In this document: piece after piece, positions 23,371 to 28,813 of the stretch
Layout of the letters: each line of letters opens with the position of its first letter
Numbering within the stretch: the stretch's first letter is position 1
Virus record (IMG/VR): IMGVR_UViG_3300020469_000188
Span: 1 to 28,813 of that record
Direction: 5' to 3' (one strand)
Length of the DNA stretch: 28,813 nucleotides
DNA from: a virus
Position numbers and translations under genes: made by a program
The notes under the pieces: model-generated
Told to the model about the DNA's origin: nothing
The model's input: only the letters and a program-made list of their open reading frames with translations
Databases searched by the model: none

Positions 23371-24966
23371 ATGCCTGCTATTATATCCGAACAGTTTAGA
23401 ATTCTAAATGCCGAGACCTTTGTGCAAAGTTTTGTCGGAGTCGGATCTACTGTCAACAAATATTATGCGTTCATGGGACTTCCAAATTCCATAGAACCAA
23501 AGGCAGGCGGTACTGCCACATGGCCAACTGACACCCCTGCACCTTTAGATGGATTTGAAGAAGAATATTCTATCAAAGAATCTATCATTGCGATGAAAAA
23601 GGTTACGGACAAAGACGTTCGTAGACTTGTTAGAAAAACACAGTGGGTTGCAGGCACTACCTATGAGATGTACCGACATGACTATAATATTTACAATTTA
23701 ACACCAATTACTTCACAAGGTAGTTTGTACGAGGCAAATTACTACATAGTAAATGAAGACTTGAAAGTTTACATTTGTCTGCAAAATGGATCAGACCCTG
23801 AGAACCCAAAGGGAAGGCCTTCATATGACCAACCCACATTTGTTGACCTTGAACCAAGGGCAGCTGGCACTAGTGGCGATGGTTACGTTTGGAAATACCT
23901 TTATACGATTAAACCATCCGAAATCATTAAATTTGACTCTATTGAATACATACCTGTGCCCGAAGACTGGGGTACACAAGGCGAGACTGTTGCAACAAAG
24001 GCTAATGCCATAGATGGAAAAATCGAAGTTGTGGTTGTTGACAATAGAGGTTCTAACTATCAACCAATCTCTACATCTTTTGCCAATGTTCCAATTTTGG
24101 GAGATGGATCAGGAGGAAAGGCAACAATTACAGTTGATTCTTTCGGAAAGGTTTCTGAGGTATTTGTTACCGATGGAGGAGAAGGATATACCCACGGATC
24201 AATACAGTTCTTCCCAGGCGCTCCTGGCAGTGAGTCTGGCGGCGTTCTTGCTAACCTTACCAATACTGGAATAGGAACTACATCCAATGCAGGGTTTAGT
24301 GTCATAGTTCCACCGAAGGGAGGACATGGATATGACATCTATAGAGAATTAGGAGCATATAGAGCGTTACTATATTCTAGATTTGAAACACTGGAAACTA
24401 ACCCCGATATCATTGAAGGTAATGATTTTGCTAGGGTTGGACTAATAAAAAACCCCACCGTGTTTGGTAGTAGTACAGAATTACTAGACACTGCAATGGT
24501 GAGTGGATTGAAAGCTGTAAAACTTGGTGGTATTACAACATCAACAACTTATGCTGTTGACTCTGAGATTACTCAAACAGTTGGTGTTGGATCAACTGCG
24601 ATTGGATATGTCGCATCTTGGGACAAAGTTACTGGAGTATTGAAGTATTATCAACCTATGGGTCTTGCATCTAGTGAAACTGGATATAAGATAATCCCAT
24701 TTACTTCTAATCCAGAAGCAGGGTATGGAATAACAATTACTGGATCATCCGTAACTGGTTCTCTATTGTCTATTGATACTGCATATAACGGTGTCAGTAC
24801 CTCAATAAATAATAAGACATACCAACTTGGTATGAGTTTTAGTGCTGGTATTTCATCTGCTGAGTTCAATACTAAATCTGGTGAAATAATTTATATTGAT
24901 AATCGAGCTGCAATCCCAAGATCTGCTAGTCAGAAGGAAGACATCAAAATAGTGCTGGAGTTTTAA
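23371..24966 (+). CDS. gp8: Baseplate wedge protein gp8, enlarged
   Basis: The protein is 531 residues against 334 for T4 gp8. The conserved T4 gp8 features I recall are present: an N-terminal segment with VNKYYAFMGLPNS; GDGYVWKYLYTIKPSE (T4 has GDGYVWEYLFEIPP) near residue 170; and the terminal GEIIYIDNRAAIPRSASQKE followed by DIKIVLEF (T4 GEMIYMENRPPI and INILFTF). Between them lies extra beta structure with a GxGY module (TDGGEGYTHGSIQFFPG, about residues 265-282) and GHGYDIYRELGAYRALLYSR. In T4, a gp8 dimer bridges gp7 and gp10 in each wedge (established). There is no clear Shine-Dalgarno; the leader is T/A-rich. It is followed after six bases by the DUF4815-type gene. Confidence 0.9.
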   Translation: MPAIISEQFRILNAETFVQSFVGVGSTVNKYYAFMGLPNSIEPKAGGTATWPTDTPAPLDGFEEEYSIKESIIAMKKVTDKDVRRLVRKTQWVAGTTYEMYRHDYNIYNLTPITSQGSLYEANYYIVNEDLKVYICLQNGSDPENPKGRPSYDQPTFVDLEPRAAGTSGDGYVWKYLYTIKPSEIIKFDSIEYIPVPEDWGTQGETVATKANAIDGKIEVVVVDNRGSNYQPISTSFANVPILGDGSGGKATITVDSFGKVSEVFVTDGGEGYTHGSIQFFPGAPGSESGGVLANLTNTGIGTTSNAGFSVIVPPKGGHGYDIYRELGAYRALLYSRFETLETNPDIIEGNDFARVGLIKNPTVFGSSTELLDTAMVSGLKAVKLGGITTSTTYAVDSEITQTVGVGSTAIGYVASWDKVTGVLKYYQPMGLASSETGYKIIPFTSNPEAGYGITITGSSVTGSLLSIDTAYNGVSTSINNKTYQLGMSFSAGISSAEFNTKSGEIIYIDNRAAIPRSASQKEDIKIVLEF

Positions 24967-24972
24967 AAGCAA

Positions 24973-27900
24973 ATGCCACAAAATACCAACTTAAATTCAT
25001 CTCCATACTTTGATGATTTTGAAGAGTTAAAAAATTATCAGAGAGTACTATTTAAACCAGGCTTACCTGTACAGTCTAGAGAACTTACTACACTGCAATC
25101 TATTCTACAGAATCAGGTTGAAAAGTTTGGTAAACACTTCTTTAAAGAAGGTTCTGTTGTAATTCCTGGCCAAATTGCATATGATAACGAATATACTTGT
25201 GTTCAAATTGATGATTCACATTTAGGTATTCCTGTTTCAATTTACCTAGAAAACTTAAAGAATAAAAAAATTAAAGGTGAAACTAGTGGTGTTACAGCTA
25301 AGATAGAAACTTATATCACAAATAGAGAGTCAGTTAGAGGATCATATACTTTATACATCAAATATCAAAGTTCTAGTGATTCTGATTTTTCAAGAAAGAC
25401 ATTTGCAGACGGAGAAAATCTTTTATTAGAAGAGGATATGAATTATTCTCTTTCTAGTATTAGATCTGGTGCTAGTTTTGCAACAACACTGATTTCAAAC
25501 GCAACTGCAACAGGTGCTGCAGCTAAGATTGCAGCTGGTATATATTTTATTAGGGGATTCTTTGTCAATGTTTCTGATTCTACAGTAATTCTAGATCAGT
25601 ATCTGAATACACCTTCATACAGAATAGGACTTCTAATAACTGAGGAGCTTATAACTGCATCTTCTATAGACAATGACTTATACGATAATGCAAGAGGATT
25701 TTCAAACTTTGCAGCGCCTGGTGCAGATAGATTTAAACTATCTACATCTTTAATTAAGAAGTCTCTCACAGATTTAAATGATGAAAATTTTGTAGAATTG
25801 ATGAGAGTAGAAAATGGAGTTCTACAAAAGTTTGTCAAGGCTGGAGATAAAGTTGATAAATTAATTAATGATGAACTAGCAAGAAGAACATTTGATGAAT
25901 CTGGAAACTATTATATCAATCCATTTCCAATATCTCCTAAAGAATGTTTGAACAATAGGATAGGAAACGATGGTGCATATTACTCTAGTCAACTAACACA
26001 ACAAGGAAATATTCCTAAAGACGACTTGATGTGTTTGTCCATAGGGCCAGGAAAGGCATATGTAAAAGGTTATGAAATAGAAACTCTTAGTACTACAACT
26101 GTAGATGTTCCTAAACCTCGTACAACACAAAAAATAACTAACGAGTCATTACCATTCAGTGTGGGTAGGCAAGTTGAACTTAACCATGTAAGTGGTTCAC
26201 CCCCTATTGGTATAGGAACTGATTCTCATGTAAATCTTTTCAATAAGAGAACAACTACTGTTGGAACTGGCAATGGCACACAAGTCGGTGTTGCTAGAGT
26301 TTATGATATGAAGTTAAAGAATGTTGGTTATGCCGACTCTTCAACTATCTTTGAATCATCTCTATATGACGTTCAGACATTCACATACTTACAATTAAAT
26401 ACATCGACAACTGTACCTCTTCCAGCATACATTGAAGGTCAGAATAGTAATGCTGTAGGATTTGCATATACATCCTCTAACAACTCTAATCAGATTACTT
26501 TATACCAAGTAAATGGACAGTTTCAAGTAGGAGAAGAAATCTTTGTTAATGGTGTTACTGCTTCTAGAAGTATTACAGAAGTAGAAGACTATGGTATGGA
26601 AGATGTCAAACAATTAGTAGGAAATGATCCAACTAATTACAAGTTTAGTGCAGATCCTATTCTAAGTCTTGGTCATTTAATTGCACCTATGGCAACTCAG
26701 TATACAATAAGTGCTAAGTCTGGTGCTGCGTCTACTATCACATCTCCAAGTGCAAACTTTGCTAATATTGGAATTAAGACTGGTGATATCATCCAGTATA
26801 GTGTTGCAGGGAATACGGTTCCAACTTACAACAGTGTTACTGCAAAAACTTCAACAAGTATATCTCTTGAAGCAATCTCTGATGTAACTAATGTATGTTC
26901 TGGTGCTTTACCAGCTGCTGATACAACAGTAAATGATTTATTTAAAGTAACTCTAGAAGTTAAAAATAACTCCAAGGCATTTTTATTCAGTGATTTAACT
27001 AAAAATAATGTCGCAAGTGTGGACACAAATGGTGCTGATTTAATAATCAAAAAATCATATAATGTTACAGTTGCAAGTAATGCCTTTAGTGGAACATTAG
27101 AAACTGATTCTGATTTAACTCTAGAACCATTTGACGAGGAAGATTACAATTTAACATTTAAAACTTCTGGTGCGGTAGAACCATTAACTAATCAAAAACT
27201 TACAGTCAGTGGTAGAACAGTAACTTTATCTGGATTGGATACTGCTTCTGGTGCTGCTGTGTTAACAGTGACTTGGAAAAAAGTAAATGTAAAACCAAAA
27301 TCTAAGATATTTAAAAGAGCTACAACTTATACAGTTAACAAATCATCAAAAACCCAGTCAGGCACTGGGTTAATGAAGTTAAATGATGGACTAACATATG
27401 ATACAACATATGGTAACAGAGTTCAAGATGGTAGAATATCATTGGGTGTTTGTGATGCTGCGTATGTTCTTGCGATATTAGAATCGTCAACTACATCTGA
27501 TCCACAATTCCCAGTTCTTCAACTTACTAATCTAAACTCAAATATCTTAAATGCATTACAAGGCGAAACCATGATTGGTAAAACCTCTGGTGCATCAGCT
27601 ATTTTTGTTTCTACTAATGGTAGTAACGAAGTTGATTTTGTTTATCAGAATGAAAACACTTTCTTAGTTGGTGAAGAAGTTACTTTTGAAGAAACAAATG
27701 TTCAAGGTATAGTTCAGACTTTCATTCCTGGCGATAGAGATATTAGAAATAACTTTACATTTGATCCTGGCCAAAGATTAGATTATGTAGACTTCTCTGC
27801 TATCGAGAGAAAACAAGGAACCGAAGCACCTACTAGAAAATTAACGATTGTTTATAACAATTATGTTATTGAAGCTTCAGACCCAGGCGATTTTGTAACT

Positions 27901-28813
27901 GTAAACTCTTACGATTCTTCTTTATATTCTGATTCTCTACCTTTTGTTGGTGGAAGATATGGTTCAGATATCATTGATTTAAGGCCAAGAGTTACTTCAA
28001 CAGTTGCTGGTCGAGCTCCTTGGGAGTTTAGTGCAAGACAATTTGTAGCTGGATCTTCATCTTCATCACATATTGTTGCAAAAGACAAATCATTTAACGT
28101 ATCATATGACTACTATCTTGGAAGAATTGATAAGTTATTCTTAAGTAAAGAAGGTATCTTTACTTTATCTCAAGGTGTTCCATCTGAGTTACCAAAACTT
28201 CCAAACACTATTGACAATGCTTTAGAAGTTGCTACAATTCAACTTCCTCCTTATCTCTATGATACTAGAGAAGTTGGTTTAACTCTTGCAAAATATAAGA
28301 GATATCGAATGAAAGATATCAATGTGATTGAAAATAGATTAAAGAACGTTGAATACTATGCTTCATTATCTTTACTTGAAGTAGAAACAGGTTCCATGTC
28401 ACTTAAAGATCCACAGACTAATCTTGATAGATTTAAGTCAGGTTTCTTTGTTGACAACTTCAAATCTGTAACTGGTGGTGATGTAACCAGTAGAAATTAT
28501 AAAGCATCTATTGATGCAGTAGAAGGTAGATTAAGACCTCAACACTATACAACCTCTATTGATCTATTGCTTGGATCGGAGGCCATAGTTGGTGCTGCGA
28601 CATCTTCAAACCCATCTGCTGATTTTAGATATGCAGAAGATCTTGGTGATACAAACGTTAAGAGAATTGGTGATGTTGTATGTTTGAATTATGATGATAC
28701 AGTTTACTTAGAAAACAAGTTTGCAACTCGTATCGTAAATGTAAACCCATTTGCTGTTGTTAACTGGATTGGTCAGGTTGAATTAAATCCAGGCACTGAT
28801 ACATGGATTGAAA
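24973..28813 (+). CDS. DUF4815-type tail/baseplate protein, 3' end outside the window
   Basis: The reading frame from ATG 24973 stays open to the window end (1,280 codons plus one base), so the C-terminus is missing. The N-terminus reads MPQNTNLNSSPYFDDF, then VLFKPGLPVQSRELTTLQS and a helix IQ/NQVEKFGKHFFKEG, the pattern I associate with DUF4815 structural proteins of cyanophages (family knowledge, from memory). Later segments include AYVKGYEIET (about residue 357), IIDLRPRV and RAPWEFSARQF (about 1005-1025), and a helical MKDINVIENRLKNVEYYASL stretch (about 1110) followed by DRFKSGFFVDNF. The visible part ends in VNPFAVVNWIG. GGAG twelve bases before the ATG is a plausible ribosome site. 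It probably joins fibres to the baseplate periphery; that role is inference. Confidence 0.7.
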   Translation, partial: MPQNTNLNSSPYFDDFEELKNYQRVLFKPGLPVQSRELTTLQSILQNQVEKFGKHFFKEGSVVIPGQIAYDNEYTCVQIDDSHLGIPVSIYLENLKNKKIKGETSGVTAKIETYITNRESVRGSYTLYIKYQSSSDSDFSRKTFADGENLLLEEDMNYSLSSIRSGASFATTLISNATATGAAAKIAAGIYFIRGFFVNVSDSTVILDQYLNTPSYRIGLLITEELITASSIDNDLYDNARGFSNFAAPGADRFKLSTSLIKKSLTDLNDENFVELMRVENGVLQKFVKAGDKVDKLINDELARRTFDESGNYYINPFPISPKECLNNRIGNDGAYYSSQLTQQGNIPKDDLMCLSIGPGKAYVKGYEIETLSTTTVDVPKPRTTQKITNESLPFSVGRQVELNHVSGSPPIGIGTDSHVNLFNKRTTTVGTGNGTQVGVARVYDMKLKNVGYADSSTIFESSLYDVQTFTYLQLNTSTTVPLPAYIEGQNSNAVGFAYTSSNNSNQITLYQVNGQFQVGEEIFVNGVTASRSITEVEDYGMEDVKQLVGNDPTNYKFSADPILSLGHLIAPMATQYTISAKSGAASTITSPSANFANIGIKTGDIIQYSVAGNTVPTYNSVTAKTSTSISLEAISDVTNVCSGALPAADTTVNDLFKVTLEVKNNSKAFLFSDLTKNNVASVDTNGADLIIKKSYNVTVASNAFSGTLETDSDLTLEPFDEEDYNLTFKTSGAVEPLTNQKLTVSGRTVTLSGLDTASGAAVLTVTWKKVNVKPKSKIFKRATTYTVNKSSKTQSGTGLMKLNDGLTYDTTYGNRVQDGRISLGVCDAAYVLAILESSTTSDPQFPVLQLTNLNSNILNALQGETMIGKTSGASAIFVSTNGSNEVDFVYQNENTFLVGEEVTFEETNVQGIVQTFIPGDRDIRNNFTFDPGQRLDYVDFSAIERKQGTEAPTRKLTIVYNNYVIEASDPGDFVTVNSYDSSLYSDSLPFVGGRYGSDIIDLRPRVTSTVAGRAPWEFSARQFVAGSSSSSHIVAKDKSFNVSYDYYLGRIDKLFLSKEGIFTLSQGVPSELPKLPNTIDNALEVATIQLPPYLYDTREVGLTLAKYKRYRMKDINVIENRLKNVEYYASLSLLEVETGSMSLKDPQTNLDRFKSGFFVDNFKSVTGGDVTSRNYKASIDAVEGRLRPQHYTTSIDLLLGSEAIVGAATSSNPSADFRYAEDLGDTNVKRIGDVVCLNYDDTVYLENKFATRIVNVNPFAVVNWIGQVELNPGTDTWIE
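27351..27371. repeat. Perfect 8-bp hairpin inside the DUF4815-type gene
   Basis: AACCCAGT (27351-27358) and its exact reverse complement ACTGGGTT (27364-27371) flank a CAGGC loop. Upstream lie five A residues in a row (including the stem's first two), so on the minus strand the stem ends in TTTTT, like a rho-independent terminator. On the plus strand no T run follows. It codes for ordinary residues (KTQSGTGL), so it may be chance or a real antisense terminator. Confidence 0.5.

Noticed and set aside
3425-24274. Plus-strand alternative-frame ORFs inside the large genes, for example 3425-3625, 12011-12211, 20193-20423, 21807-22076 and 24014-24274
   Set aside because: They overlap intact larger genes in another frame and have Leu/Ile-rich, shadow-like composition without motifs.
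1876-27050. Many minus-strand open frames of about 60-105 codons, for example 6700-6990, 14028-14345 and 26826-27050
   Set aside because: All lie inside long plus-strand genes with recognisable products. They show no ribosome sites, promoters or family motifs, and are expected by chance in A/T-rich coding DNA.

Overview
The window looks like part of the baseplate and tail module of a marine T4-like contractile-tailed phage. The best guess is a cyanophage of the kind that infects Prochlorococcus or Synechococcus; a related marine myovirus cannot be excluded from sequence alone. Three things point there: the AT-rich DNA, the uninterrupted plus-strand gene order (gp25, gp6, gp7-like, fibre-like protein, giant protein, gp8, DUF4815-type protein), and short CTAAATA or TATAAATA late-promoter boxes before gene starts. 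Family calls rest on remembered motifs, because no database search was possible.

Layout. Positions 1-205 hold the C-terminus of a probable 2-oxoglutarate/Fe(II) oxygenase. Two small overlapping unknown genes follow (233-548). A good sigma70-type promoter (567-595) precedes a GT-A-like glycosyltransferase (619-1377) that is coupled to a 57-residue unknown gene. A 51-residue unknown gene (1568-1723) sits between a late-promoter box and a clear rho-independent terminator (1746-1768), so it looks like its own transcription unit. A second late box (1773-1779) starts the baseplate operon: a 58-residue acidic protein, gp25 (1976-2392), gp6 (2392-4266) and a 3001-residue gp7-like protein (4267-13272). 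These are packed stop-on-start. A third late box (13274-13281) precedes a 340-residue fibre-like protein (13303-14325) and a 2998-residue giant protein (14339-23335). A fourth (23339-23345) precedes gp8 (23371-24966) and a DUF4815-type tail protein that is still open at the window end (24973-28813).

How the genes work together. In T4, gp25, gp6, gp7 and gp8 are subunits of the baseplate wedge, the six-fold unit that triggers sheath contraction. Here gp7 and gp8 are much enlarged by beta-rich decoration. gp7 carries two T4-gp7-like blocks about 2,200 residues apart, and the DNA between them encodes a YHYH-type domain and many Gly-x-Gly-Tyr beta modules. The second giant protein has no obvious T4 counterpart. 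It contains a 12-copy Cys-x2-Asp...Tyr-Pro-Arg repeat array, an exact 18-residue His/Gly repeat tract, and a probable seven-repeat beta-propeller. These repeat systems are the most unusual content of the window and would fit a large peripheral baseplate or fibre structure that contacts the host surface.

No tRNA, CRISPR array, insertion sequence, integrase or origin was seen. There is no gene-free stretch longer than about 80 bases.
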